From: Gautieria morchelliformis
Lineage: Eukaryota; Basidiomycota; Agaricomycetes; Gomphales; Gomphaceae
Reading direction: 5' to 3'
Assembly (NCBI GenBank): GCA_015179125.1
Contig: WHVA01000586.1
Span: forward strand, 1 to 64,000
Length of the DNA: 64,000 nt
The notes below the pieces were generated by a model, which did not search any database, had not been told where the DNA came from, and saw only the letters and a list, made by a program, of their open reading frames with translations. Made by a program: the position numbers and the translations under genes. This document shows positions 10,050 to 21,096 of this stretch, in pieces. Within the stretch, counting starts at the first letter, position 1. The number at the start of each line of letters is the position of its first letter.

Positions 10050-11117
10050 TTATGTCTGAATATGTTCTACATTATATCTAACCTGTTCCGCGCGCTGTTC
10101 CCACCATGCCGCAGTCTCCACGTCCAGTTTCTCCAACCGCTCATCCTCCATACGCAAAAACTCGCTCGGATGCTGGGTAAACAGCTTGTCATCAAAGTCG
10201 CGTAGCAGGCGAATGGTAGATGACCCCGAGCTTCTAGACAGTGCGACATACGCGTTGAAAGGCGTTAGACCCCCTGTTGGAGGAGTTGCAATATCCACGA
10301 TAACGCTCGGCAGTGTTTGTCCTTGCAAACGGTAATCGGTGAATGCGTATGCTGCCGTCAGTGGAAGCTGAGTCCTTCTTACTGTCCTGCGACTTTTCCC
10401 TACTAAAATTGTGTATGTTTTCTGAATGGGAACGATGGGAACGACTCCTTCCTCTAAACCTGGAAGCTTCGCAGCTTTGGTACGGTTTAGCTTGACTAGC
10501 ACATACGCAGGTGGATATGCCAAGTGAATCTTGGCCTCACTATTGGCGACGGTAGGCTCTCGTTCGTCCAGAGCTATGCCCACTACCTCTCCTCTCGCTC
10601 CATTGGCGATGTCGAGCTCTGTCTGGACATTGAATGTCACCATGACTTTCATGCCCACTGCAACCTGTACCGATGCAGGCAATGTATTGTTATCCGTACG
10701 TCCTTCTCCTTCCCGTTCTGATTTCCTGCTCGCTGCTGCGTACTTTTCGGCCAGAGTTAAAGACCGACCTCTAATTGTGTCCTCTGCATGACTTGTGAAC
10801 AAGCGGTTCCCACTCCTCGTACAATGCTCCTCCAGTGCAGCTTCATTCCATAGAAGTCGTACTGCGCGCCTGGGTGTCACAAGGACAACATCGTTCCATG
10901 GAGGTGCAGAAAGATCGACTTTGGGGCACTGCGGGTTGGTTAAGATAAGAGACTGTAATAACTGTAGGTGTCGTTCTTTGCAATAACCGTGCCGTGCATG
11001 CTGAAGGACCTCTTGGCATGCAGGATCTGTTACACGAACTTGTTTGCGCAACCGGACAACTGTTCTGAATTGTTCGTATATCATCCTTCCACTGATTTCA
11101 TCCCCCGTGTCCTTCAC
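10050..11117 (-). pseudogene. Helitron Pif1 helicase, C-terminal part
   Basis: C-terminal helicase motifs of the Pif1/RecD2 fold: YEQFRTVVRLRKQVRV, GMKVMVTFNVQTELDIANGA, YAFTDYRLQGQTL and NAYVALSRSSG. The reading frame is shifted by one relative to the upstream part. It ends at a stop at 10050-10052, which fits a natural C-terminus after YNVEHIQT. Confidence 0.82.
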
Positions 11118-11122
11118 CTGAT

Positions 11123-12691
11123 TTATTGGCCAATATAAAGGTGCTGACCTCCGTCCTGCAACTGGGGAAACTGGTGCAGATCTCCGAAAATAATGACATT
11201 AACTCCTGAGAATGGGCTGCTGCTTGCAGGCTGACCCTTCTGGACTTTTGCTTTTGCAATGATCCGACTCAGTTTCGCCAGCAATTCACGGGACACCATG
11301 GAAATATCATCAATGATCAGATACCGAATGTTTGCCCAGTATGCTGTTAATTTCCGCTGCGTCTCCGCTGACTGCACCTTTCCTTTCCGAGGTAGCATGG
11401 CGACTGTGTGCAGCATGCTTCCTCCAATGATTGATGCTGCTATCCCTGTATACGCCGCTTTCACAAGCCAGTGCCGAACATCTCTCACGGTAAAGTCATC
11501 CGTTACCGTTTGGATCACCTTTGATTTGCCAACACCACCTTCCCCAAGGATATGCATCAAAAGCTGTGGAGGACTGCGACCAGCGACAGTCTCACTGAGA
11601 TGCCAATTGATGATGTCAAACGCCCGCCACTGTTCGGGAAAAAGGCTTGAAGGATCAACACTTGTGAGTTCTTCTTCAACAGGTACACAATCCTGCATAA
11701 GCTCCACTGCAGCGTTCTCCTCATCCATGTGAATCTGCTCAAAGTTGGTCAAAACATCCCCGGCATGGTCATCGGGGACTGCTCCTCCAATGGGGATGCT
11801 AGTCATCTTGCACCGATTCGCATCCTCAGCCAGTGCCTCCTGCCAATCCTCTAACTGCCCAAGCTCACTACCCGTCACATTCACCACATCATCTCCAGTG
11901 ACAGTCCAGTTCATATTGTCATTCGAGAAGATACATGCTGATCTGGCCACTTCCAGAGCGCGGCGGCCATGTTCAACCTCACGCCAAGGTCTTTGCGCTG
12001 CAACCATGCGATCAACGTCCTCTTCGGTGAGCTGAATCTGTTGCGCATCACTGCTGGGAGGCTCATCATCCATGTCACCATGATTATCTTCTTGCTCATC
12101 ATGCCTCCTTGGTTTGTCTTCGAAGCCTCCATCTTGATGCCTCTGCCTCCGCATCTTATCCGCTGAGTCTCCGCAATCATAATAATAATGAATCCCTGCG
12201 ATAATGTCATGTACTCGTTTAGGTGCACTGCCCATGAACTCTTCAAAAGCTGTCTCCCAAGTTTGCTCTTCCTGGATCAGCTCACTAAGATTACGCCATG
12301 GCTTCAGGAGTGCGAGCATACTTGCACAATACAATGATCGTGTGTCTGGGTCATCCCTCCGAGGGAAGAAGCGTCCTATAACATTGGGTATAGTGTTGTG
12401 CCCTGCCCTGCGTACAACCCGCCAAGCCTTGCCACTCCTCGGATGAAGTGGAAGGTATTCTGCTCGTTCATTCTTGGGACGACCGCCTTTGGGTGCTCGT
12501 TACAAATCACCAAGCTCTTCAACACCAGATGTTGATGCTTCTTTTAGCTTCTCATCCCTGCGAATCGTTTCCTCGTACGTGTTTGCAATGAAAAACAAAA
12601 TCGCCTGGCCCTCAAGTTCTTCACCACGGTACTGGTAATCTTGTACCTGCGACTTCACAGTGAAATGACCACCTGAAGTGAACTCGAGCAT
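11123..12691 (-). pseudogene. Helitron linker and Pif1 helicase, first part
   Basis: Frame with the post-Rep region typical of Helitrons (FTVKSQVQDYQYRGEELEG), then TAA at 12500-12502, then GRPKNERAEYLPLHPRSGKA in the same frame, then the helicase start. Walker A is GEGGVGKSKV, Walker B LIIDDISM, and the next motif GDLHQFPQ. The frame breaks just after this motif: the plus strand has GGGG at 11164-11167 where five G would keep the reading frame going into the APLYWPINQ segment that follows in other Helitrons. Confidence 0.82.
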
Positions 12692-12899
12692 CAGGGTCTC
12701 AACGTCCTAGGTCTAGGTCAGCTTTCTCTGTTCACATCCCCCGCTTCGACCTTACCTCTTCACCGTGCTCTCCTTTAAAGTCATCCTTGTCCTGCTGGTG
12801 ATCCTCACCAAGGCCCGGCAAATCTGTGGCCTGGGATGCTGTTCCACTAGCCAACAATGACTGCTAGTACATTCACTCTATGGAATGCTGTTCTCGGAC

Positions 12900-14990
12900 T
12901 CACATAACTTGCGGGGAGCACTTTAGGGCAGGATACTCCTTTACTAACGCACTTAGCATGCTTGACCAGTACAAAGGAACATATTGGTGTGATCGCAGTA
13001 CATCGCCCCAACCCATCTGGTACGATATCACTTGTGGTGCAGACAGTTCCTGTTCCTTATTCAGAGCATTGCAAGCCCGAAAAATGAGCAGCCAGTTCCT
13101 CTCTCGAATGTCATGAAGATAGCTAGTATCTTCGTGATGATAAGCAAACGCCTGTGCAAGTAATGCTGATTGATTATGTGACTTATTTTGCTTCTTTGTT
13201 TGGTAACTGGTAATATACCAGCCACAATCCTTTGTCTCAGCACCATTGGTGAGCAGCTTTGCGTCGTGATTGCACTGCAGGGATGGCATAACAGCTGGAA
13301 TCCAGTTATTCAGGTAACCGTAACTGCGTCGAGATGACCATTCGCCGTTGGGGTAAATTACATCGTCTGCTGCTATTGGCCATGGTGCACGACGTTTGCA
13401 TACAAGCTTGGCTCGTTGATTAAAGCGTAGGCAAGTCTGCCTTGTGCAAGTATGCACCTGCTGTGACCTGACAAGCCGCAACTCCATATTGTTCATCTGG
13501 GCATCATAGTCCATGGCATAGGGATGTGGAGGCCGCATATAAGCCAGGTCAGGCTCTCGGGGAATGGCTTTAATTTCTTCAGCAGAAGATAAACCATCAA
13601 GATGAGAGCGTATGTTCCTCTGAATATAAGCCTTGACTTGACTGCGGAATGCCTCCGTGCTGAGCAAGGTGTGCATTTCATCGGCGGTAGGAGCATCCTG
13701 CAGCCACATGATCATATGCAGATGTAGTGTCCCCTGTCCTTGCGCCTCAACAACTCCAAAATAGCTTGTGACTTTGCCAAGAATCCCCATTTTGGACAGC
13801 ACGCTACTTTCCCAACCTGTATGCCAAATAAGGCCTCCAGCATTGTTCGACACATAAAATGGAAACTTTGCAGCAGCATATGGATTATGTGCCACGTTCT
13901 GTGCTCGTTTCATGGCACTTGGCCCAGCCGTACGCATGAAATGATCCATGTCAATCTCCTCACCTGCTAATATCTGGACAATAGGATCATGAATATCACA
14001 AAAGTTCCAAGTTGTCCAAAGAGTGGGAGGATTCAGAAAAATACTTGTTGACCAGATTTGACTGCGGTAACCTGCACGCATCTGGTCCGAACCCATGATT
14101 CGGCTGCCAGTAATGAAGATGTGCTTCTTTAGGAGACGAAGGCGTGGATCACTGATAGGCTGATGGGAGTCTTCCTCAACCTGTGCTTTGTAAATATCAG
14201 CAGGGGTAATGGTTGACAATATGTGAGCATCGGCTTCAAAATTTCGGCGCTGCATTTGCAGCCGTGCAGAACGGAGCCCTTGCCGCTTCTGCTCCATCCC
14301 AAAAGTTACAAAAGGGAAGCTGTGGTGTGTGGCAAAGCGACGATCGTGGTATTGAAGGCACCACCGGATATGTTCTGGAAAACTGACTTTGCAAGGACGT
14401 TCCAACTCAATACAACCAACTCCATATGGCCAAAGCCATGGGAACGCCGCAGCCAGAGGGTTTCTTTGATGCGCATGGGCAAAATCCCCTGGTTGAGGCT
14501 GCCCAAAGTCACTCACAGGATGCCTGCCATGGCGCACTGCATACCCACCCTCATCTCCCCCTGTCTCCATATTGGCAAGGGCATATAACATGAGCTCACT
14601 TGTTGACACATTGGTGAGGTCAGTATCACAGCACCCCAGGGCCTGCAAAGGAATGACGTCTGGGAGAGATGAGTCATCTACAAATGCCTGCGTCAACACT
14701 AATAAACCAACTTCGAACTTGGAACTCACTCGAACAGCCTGCTGGACCCTCACTATTTTTATAAATCCCATCACCTTCCTCCACACATCCAATTGCATCC
14801 ACTTCAAACAGGTGTTTTGAGTGACGTGCGCAGCATCCAAAATGTTTAACATACCTATGCTGCCATTCGTGAGATCATCATCATCATCACCAGGCACATA
14901 CGTCTCGCGCTCTTTGTCTACCAACCCTCGATCTTCTTCTTGGCGAAAGTTGGCAAGAACCTCATCTGGGACACCATCAACGGGAAGGCC
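12900..14990 (-). pseudogene. Helitron Rep (HUH nuclease) domain
   Basis: About 697 codons containing the Helitron helicase-like/Rep domain. Visible motifs: NPLAAAFPWLWPYGVG, the metal-binding HUH signature GTLHLHMIMWL, and the two-tyrosine active site YITSYQTKK (Y-x3-Y-x2-K). The two tyrosines are the nucleophiles that attach covalently to the cut DNA end in this family. The frame ends at a TGA directly followed by GTGAGT-like sequence; this may be a splice donor rather than a true stop. Catalytic residues look intact, so inactivation comes from the flanking breaks. Confidence 0.85.
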
Positions 14991-16022
14991 TCATAAATGT
15001 TCATCGGAGATGATCACACCCCCATACATGGGATTGTTGGCTTTCAACCAGAGTAAAGCCTCCATAACAATGGGTTGCCGGACGCGGAAAGTGTTTTTAA
15101 GCCACTGTTTAGGTACTTTTCCAAGCCCAATGAACGTGATTGCAATGACAGATGCAAGAACTTGAGCTGATCTGGGCATCAAATTGCCCTTGAGCATGTC
15201 CGCGATATCAGGCATATTGAGCTCATAAGTGGTAACATTTCCCGACAACCCCCGCTGTAACGTATCGGGGTCTTGTGGGGATCCATTCTTGGGAAACAAC
15301 TTGAACACAAAGCAGCAGGGATAGTGAAAGGCTATCAATAATTGCTCAGGAATGGTGAGTCTCCACAGCTCAAGAGGGACAGGGCCTATCCACATCTGAT
15401 TGGCAAGCGCCAACGCAGGGACTTTGTTTTTGACCAGTGCCGCTATGCAGCCATGACAAAACCATCCAGAGGCTTCATGGTGCAGCCCAGCTTCCTGTGA
15501 CAGGGCCTCCTTGACCAGCAATAAGCCGTCATACATATCATGTGCAGGGTGCGCCTGCAACAATCGCAGAAGCGCTGCATTTGGGAGGTCCTGCAAAACG
15601 CGTGTCTCCCCTTCGTGTGCCCACAACCGTCGTGCACATGCCGCACAGACGGACTCCTTCACAGAGTCGTTGCTTGTAGCAACGTAGAACTCTCTCTGGC
15701 AAGCATGGACTTCCTCACTAGTTGGCAACAAGAGAAAATTGTTGGGATTTGTTGAGTAATCTTCCACCTCATTCACAACCCTACGTGATGTCCTAGGCTC
15801 CACAGAGGGCACGGCATCTCTCTTCCTCTTCCTCGAAGGTGACCCTTGCTTAGCCGCGACAGCCACATCAAGAACTTGTCGCAAGTCTCCAGTGAATTGT
15901 GATGCTTCACTGACCAAGGATTCCTTGCTGCGCTGCGCGGCCCGAGAGAAATGACACTTGGGAATCACTTCATAGATGTCTGACGCTGTGAGCGTATGGA
16001 GAGCAGCCACCCATGGATCCAT
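14991..16022 (-). pseudogene. Helitron transposase, N-terminal region
   Basis: 343 codons from the ATG at 16020-16022 to a premature TGA. The frame continues unchanged into the Rep region (GLPVDGVPDEVLANF directly after the stop), so this is one gene with a nonsense codon, not a separate gene. It has a basic nuclear-localisation-like stretch (SRKRKRDAV, about residue 63) and paired cysteines of the type found at the N-terminus of fungal Helitron proteins (VCAACARRLW, WFCHGCIAAL). The stop falls after SDEHL; an ancestral CGA Arg codon would restore the reading. Confidence 0.8.
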
Positions 16023-16101
16023 GGTATGATTTGAAGAACGTTCAGCTGTGCAGAAAAACTAACATCGCTCGAGCGAGTCTCTCTCTACAGAGCAATCTAT
16101 C

Positions 16102-16183
16102 GCTGGCAAAATGTGACATCTTGGCACAGAACAGGCTAACCTGCTGGCAAAATGTAACGTCTTGGCACAGAACAGGCTAACCT
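16102..16183. repeat. 41-bp tandem duplication
   Basis: Two head-to-tail copies of a 41-bp unit (16102-16142 and 16143-16183) starting GCTGGCAAAATGT and ending CAGGCTAACCT, with two mismatches. It lies about 80 bp upstream of the Helitron start codon and could be part of the Helitron 5' region. Confidence 0.85.
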
Positions 16184-17080
16184 AACCGGTGAACGGCCAC
16201 TGACAGTGGATTGATATCTCTGTCATCTCAGGGTCGGAAAGTAAGCATGGTCATCTGGACTATAGTCTAAAAAACTCTATATTAAATGTCATTCAAATAG
16301 CATAGCCCTGACGCGATTGCTCCATCCGCGCCATGGTACTCGCTCTCCTATCTCACACTCTGAATGTGTCAAATTCATGAGGACAAGGTACCTAGGCCAT
16401 GAGACACGCTGTTCATCAGGGCTAAGTAAGAGTCTATAAACAATGTCCATGTACATGCTACTCAGCTCCCAACAGCTACCATGCCCGACAATATGCCTCC
16501 TAGGAAGTAGCCTTCAACAATGAGTATTCATGGATGTACATTATCTACACAACTACAATACATGCTCTGTGACACTGTGTTCACTGTTAGATACCTGTGC
16601 GAGCAAGGGGCACTGCCGAGCGCACGCCGGCCCTCCATCTAGTCCGGAAACATACCTTGTAATTGTCAGCCGGTTTTCAATGTGTGCCTTATCTCGTCCT
16701 ATATTCGGTAGTTGGGTGGATTGAAAGTTGACGTCGCATATGACGTCGCTTTTTCCAAACTCCACCTGCCTGTCCTGTGCTCACTCTCCTAACAGCTGCC
16801 GGTTGCGTATGATGCCCCCTTATTTGAATGGTTGGGTGGGCACGCAGGGGGGGCCTTTCCAGTGTACGTTGTATTTTTTTTTTTCGTTAATTATGCCTTT
16901 TAGGTGCTGCGTTGGCAGTGTCCTGGGATATGACCTTTTTCCTTCCGTTCCTTTCTCACGCTCGTGGATCCGAACGGAATACAGTCGTTGTCTACACGAA
17001 TTCCTACATACATGGTCTTCTGAGCTTTAAGTGATGGGTCAGTAAACCTCCTTACCGATCCATCACCATGAGCTAATATT
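16184..17080. other. no recognisable gene
   Basis: Sequence between the Helitron and the Hook-like fragment. I see no coding signature; only short spurious frames and a poly-T run near 16870. A probable splice acceptor (TATTTTTCCAG) ends about 17088 and leads into the coiled-coil fragment. Confidence 0.5.
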
Positions 17081-17088
17081 TTTCCAGG

Positions 17089-17490
17089 GCTGAAGCAGCG
17101 ATTGCATTGCGTCAGCGGTTGAATGAAACCGTCAATGCTCTGGACGCTCTGAAAAAAGAACACGTGGAGCTGGAGACGAAGTTCGAGAATCAGAATAAGG
17201 AACTTACTATCGCCAAGTCCGACCGTGAGCTGCACACCCGCTAACATCAGGGACTAAACTTTTAGTCAATCTTGTCAATAAGGATCAACTTGAAATCCTC
17301 GCTACACTGCGAGAATCCGTCAATGACGACAAGCTTGGCCTTGAGTCAGACATGGAAAAGCTGCGGAAACAAAATCGTGACCTTTCGGACAAGAACAAGA
17401 GCAGGTGAATGCCTTGCTTATGGAGAGGGTCAATCTGCAGAGTGAAGGCATTGGTCAACGAGAAAGAATCCTGGAGCGTGAACGAGAGTA
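17089..17490 (+). pseudogene. Hook-like coiled-coil protein, fragment
   Basis: Two coding segments resemble the central coiled coil of fungal Hook-family motor adaptors: RQRLNETVNALDALKKEH followed, after a candidate intron (about 17222-17263), by LVNKDQLEILATLRESVN and KLRKQNRDLSDKNKSR. The frame then stops, and the expected continuation (EQVNALLMERVNLQSEG, GQRERILERER) is in another frame, so there is a frameshift near 17400. The N-terminal Hook domain and C-terminus are absent. Known Hook proteins link dynein to early endosomes; this copy is only a fragment, probably brought here by duplication. The family call is from remembered sequence pattern. Confidence 0.55.
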
Positions 17491-18221
17491 TGGGTGGGTT
17501 GATGTTTGAGTTGAAATTTTATGCGAGTTCAATTGTCCCTTTCTTTCAATATTCAAATTTCAATACTTATGCCTTCAAACGCCATCAAACGCCATCTTAA
17601 AAGACTATTTTTTGTATCGTCATTGTACGTTCCAAATAGACGTCGTGTTAGATTTAAACCTGAAAAAGATAGTTTTGAATCTCCTGCGACAAGGGTTGCA
17701 CCGGCAACGCCGGTCTCTAGTGATAAGTAACCGACAAAACTGTGACTGACATATATGGCATCAAGCTCCGCTTGAAAACCGCATCAGAAAGTGGTAGCGA
17801 TGAAGAAAAAGTCGCTCCTCGTGAGTGGTCGGCTCAAAACATCTAACGTGAGAGGCATTCGCTGACCATGAATATTTGAATACCCTTAAGGCTTTTTCTC
17901 TCACAGAATGCAAGCCTGCCCATCATCCAAACCGTATGGCTAAGGCTCACCAGGGTTTGCCTTCGTGTCATAAGCTAGTCTCGCTTCTATGCCCAGTTAC
18001 ATCACATGGCGCGAAGGTTCCAGAATGCACTATGCACGCTGTGATCACAGGACACAGGGGCTTGCCATGTAATTTTGGACAACCTTCCAATCGTGGTTTT
18101 TCGGTCGTCGGTTTCAAGCAACTCTGTCAAATGCATTGAAACATGTGATTGAAACACTGTGTCGCTGGCCGTGACCTTATCTAAGAGCATCGCCTGCCCG
18201 GACACCCGTGATTTCTGTGCT

Positions 18222-18425
18222 ACCTTTATCTACCATCCAGAGCCGGGTCACTGCTCCTCTCTTGTCCAAATCATCTCGCCTCACATCGTCATGCCATTGA
18301 GGAGCACCTCAACCCTCGTAGAAGATGGAGACGTTGGGCTGAGTCTCAGAAGACGGTATCGAACATCACTTTCGCGTTCACCGCCTCATTTCGTCCTGCA
18401 TCCCTTCTATTTGGTGAGTCGCAAA
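18222..18425 (+). pseudogene. BTB/POZ gene fragment 1
   Basis: Plus-strand remnant of the BTB family in this cluster: the conserved leader, then a corrupted start of the BTB domain (GDV-L-S and the FRVHR-like stretch are recognisable only by comparison with 20027-20160 and 24376-24500). Too short and frameshifted to be functional. Confidence 0.55.
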
Positions 18426-18536
18426 ATACCCAGGGCAATGTCAAGGATCATGATTTGGGCTTTCCTGAGCGAGGAAAACACAAAACATGACCCTTGATGT
18501 GCTTTGAACATTTAGAGGGGGGGGAATCAAATTACA

Positions 18537-18770
18537 TCAGGTATCCATTGACGACGCGTCGACGAACCGGGAAATATACAGTGCTCCCAACAGCGCGTCT
18601 TGCACTGAGTCGCCTGGAAGAGGAACCGGCAGGTCTTCGCCGCATGATGGGTATGGGATCGATGAGGTGCTGCTAATGACGATGTGAGGCGGGATGACCT
18701 GGACACGAGAGGAGCGGAGACTGGATAGATAAAAGTAATTTTGGAAGCACAAAAAACGCGAGTGTCTTGG
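18537..18770 (-). pseudogene. BTB/POZ gene fragment 2 (inverted)
   Basis: Minus-strand fragment. The leader and start (ISSTSSIP) jump directly to the middle of the BTB domain (GEDLPVPLPGDSVQDALLGA, then LYISRFVDASS), so about 45 residues of the domain are deleted. A near-identical inverted fragment with the same internal deletion is at 22998-23210, so the deletion predates the segmental duplication. Confidence 0.65.
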
Positions 18771-19223
18771 CAGGCCCTTATGAGAAATATATTTAAAATA
18801 ATAGTTGAAATACATCTAATCTCCTCGAGGGCAACGCTGCGCAGTAGGCTGAAAACGTCGCGGCGCTCTCGGGGAGAGCGACCTAGGTACTAATGATCCA
18901 TCCGTGTACCCAAATACAAATGAACAGTATTTAAAGAAACAGTAAAGAGATACGATATTGTCTAGACAAGGTGCGGCCCAGCTTTGGGCGCTTGCGATCT
19001 GCAGCAGTCGCTGGTAAAAGCAACCTGGGGCTGCTTCTCAGCTCTGCACTGAAGGTTCCTATTAAGGGAATCACCTGCGAGGACCCTCGTGTTTTTTGTG
19101 CTTGCAAAATTACTTTCATGTATTCTCGTGTCCAAATCTAGACTCAACGTGACACGGCGCCCAAAGCTGCGCCGCCTGCTTTGGGCGCCTGCGACCTGCA
19201 GGACTGAAGGTCCCTATTACTTA

Positions 19224-19928
19224 CAGCGTTTTCAAAAAACCTTGACGCCTTTTTTTTTTTTTCTCAGAGGCGCTCACGCCCATTAGGCGCTGGTGCAGCA
19301 GCAGCACAAACCCCCCACACGATGTCTGGCGGTAATCTGGAGCCCTCGGGGCCACCGCCACCGTATTCAGATCAAATAGTACGATCACCCTTGCTTGATT
19401 CGTCCGTCCATACAAACTGACTGGCCACAAAATGAGTTTGCACCTCTTCCATCCATTGTGCTCATCCAATCTCATCTCGTTCCGCGGCCTGTCGTCTCAG
19501 TAACTTGTAGGAGAGGCCAGCATTCTACGTTGCATAGTGAAGCGTTGTTATAGCCACGAGGATGTCGTGCTCTAGCGCAAGCCAGTCCTGCAGTTCATTC
19601 AGAAACATTTCTGGGGCATTCTGAACTAGATTGATTAGGGCATGCATCTGTGTGGTATTCAAAGCACCAGGTCGGCCTTGGAGAGGATTGCGTGGTGGAA
19701 CGACGTTGCCGTAAACTTCGAGGTTTTGTGCCCACCGAGTCATGCTGCTCTTTGAGACATTGAGGATAATACCCACCTCTTCCATATAACCGTTATGAAG
19801 CAGCCATAGTGCTCGCTGCTTGAGGTCAGGGCTGATACGTCGATACCCCATTGCCAGTCGCAGCAGCACGGGCGCCTCTGAGGAAAAAAAAAAAAAGCGC
19901 GCCGCGTCAAGGTTTTTTGAAAACGCTG
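19224..19928 (-). mobile_element. Tc1/mariner deletion derivative, 705 bp
   Basis: Flanked by TA on both sides (19222-19223 and 19929-19930), with terminal inverted repeats starting CAGCGTTTTCAAAAAACCTT. It is inserted in a BTB leader sequence whose empty versions are visible at about 19050 (CCTATTAAGGGAATCACC) and 23490 (GTATTAAGAGCATCACC). TA target duplication is diagnostic of Tc1/mariner. Internal deletion leaves only the 5' part of the transposase gene, so it would need a transposase supplied in trans. Confidence 0.9.
19525..19851 (-). pseudogene. Tc1/mariner transposase, N-terminal part
   Basis: Starts MGYRRISPDLKQRALWLL and continues through a helix-turn-helix (GIILNVSKSSMTRWAQNLEV) and a GRPG hinge (NPLQGRPGALNTTQ). 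Past the nominal end at 19525, in shifted frames, the sequence still reads NAGLSYKLLRRQAAERDE and QFVWTDESSKGDRTI, which includes the first catalytic aspartate. The remaining catalytic D and D/E are missing. The N-terminal region binds the terminal inverted repeats in full-length relatives. Confidence 0.82.
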
Positions 19929-20026
19929 TAAAGGCATCACCCACCTTCGAGGACACTCGCGTTTTTTGTGCTTGCGAAATTACCCAGTCTCCGCTCCTCT
20001 CCTATTATCAAGATCATCACATCGTC

Positions 20027-21025
20027 ATGAGCAGCAGCTCATCCCCCGTAGAACACGAGGACCTATGGTTCAAAGATGGAGACGTGGTACTGAGTATTAC
20101 AGAGGGCGGTGTGGAGAATCTCTTTCGCGTTCACCGCTCCATCTTGGCAATCGCAAGTCCCGTCTTTCGGGACATGCTCTCCATACCACAGTCATCAGGT
20201 GGGCAAGACGTACCAATATCTTTTCCTGATTCAGTCCAAGCAAGACACTGCGCTCTTGGGGGCGCTGTATGTTTCCCGGTTCGTCGTCAATGGATACATT
20301 GGATTTTTTTCTCTCTAAATGTAGAAAGCACACCAGGAAAGCACCAAGCATGAACTTTGACGTCGCCCTGGGTACCTTGCGACTGTCCCACAAATATCAA
20401 ATCGAAGGTTTGCAAGATGCAATGACGCAGAAGTTGTTGGGGGATTGGCCACTCAACCATCATGACTACGTTACACGGGTATTCGGCTGATAATAGAATA
20501 CCCCAAGCCTTGAAGCTTATCGACGTCGCGCAACGCTGCCAGGCGAGTGCGCTTCTCCCAACTGCATTCTATGAGCTTGCTTGCGCTTGGGAGACACGAT
20601 GGGAAGAACTTGCAAGATCTCTCTCTCACGAAAACGTAGGGTGACTGGCGCTTGGACTTGCACGCTTCAAGCGACGATTGGTAACATTCGGTAAGCTGGA
20701 CACAAGGAGGCAGCTTTTGATGTGGGACTGTGAAACCTCTGACGACGATGATCCTGGGACGATCCATCAGTACCGCGAAGACAATTTCGAACGTTGCGCC
20801 TGGCCGTGTCCCCTCTATCAGGCCTACCAGACCAAACTCAGCGAGTGTATGAGTTGTGGTGCGTTGATGATTATTACCTTAGGGAGGATCCGTCCGGAAG
20901 ATTTAGGTGGCAATGTTTGCGAGAAATGCAAGGACTGGGTCGAGAATGTTCTGGCGAACAAGGCTCAAGAACTGTGGGAAAGCATCCCAGATGACTTCGA
21001 TCTTCCGAAGGTCGACAGCATTTGA
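20027..21025 (+). pseudogene. BTB/POZ protein, recently broken copy
   Basis: Starts at ATG 20027 (MSSSSSPVEHEDLWFKDGDV) with a BTB/POZ domain (LFRVHRSILAIASPVFRDML) and continues with the same C-terminal region as the gene at 24376. It is interrupted by a frameshift near 20240 (within SFPDSVQ/DTALLGAL), a frame change near 20477 and a TGA at 20642-20644 after HENVG. The C-terminal part is well preserved, with paired cysteines (CMSCG, CEKCKDW) and KAQELWESIPDDFDLPKV. BTB domains mediate dimerisation and often cullin-3 recruitment; a role for this family is not known to me. Confidence 0.8.
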
Positions 21026-21096
21026 ATCTGGCTTTGTGAATATAACTGTTTGTCGAGTCGACAAACAGTTGTATTCACAAAGCCGGATTAAAATGC
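21018..21096. repeat. foldback: 39-bp inverted repeat
   Basis: Arms 21018-21056 and 21058-21096 pair with three mismatches around a single central base (TGTCGA-G-TCGACA). The left arm overlaps the last codons and stop of the BTB pseudogene and the right arm is its inverted copy, so this looks like a local inverted duplication of the gene end, with cruciform or hairpin potential. Confidence 0.92.

Larger units (their letters stand above)
10050..16022 (-). mobile_element. decayed Helitron (RepHel transposase gene)
   Basis: Minus-strand rolling-circle transposon gene of about 6 kb: an N-terminal cysteine-rich region, a HUH replication-initiator (Rep) domain and a Pif1-type helicase. Known Helitrons use Rep to nick and join DNA and the helicase to unwind it. 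The ORF is broken by TGA at 14991-14993, TAA at 12500-12502 (both in the otherwise continuous frame) and a one-base frameshift at 11164-11167; one or two short introns may lie between 12691 and 12902. The element ends (5' TC; 3' hairpin plus CTRR) were not identified. Confidence 0.85.
17760..19000. repeat. segmental duplication, copy A
   Basis: Matches 22024-23460 over most of its length. Shared landmarks include the AAGCTCCGCTTGAAAACCGC block, ACCATGAATATTTGAATACC (17868 and 22136), TTTCGTCCTGCATCCCTTCT (18393 and 22849), a poly-G run (18518 and 22977) and CCTAGGTACTAATGATCCAT (18880 and 23336). It contains BTB leader and BTB fragments in both orientations. Copy B has an extra segment near 22720-22840. 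Confidence 0.8.
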
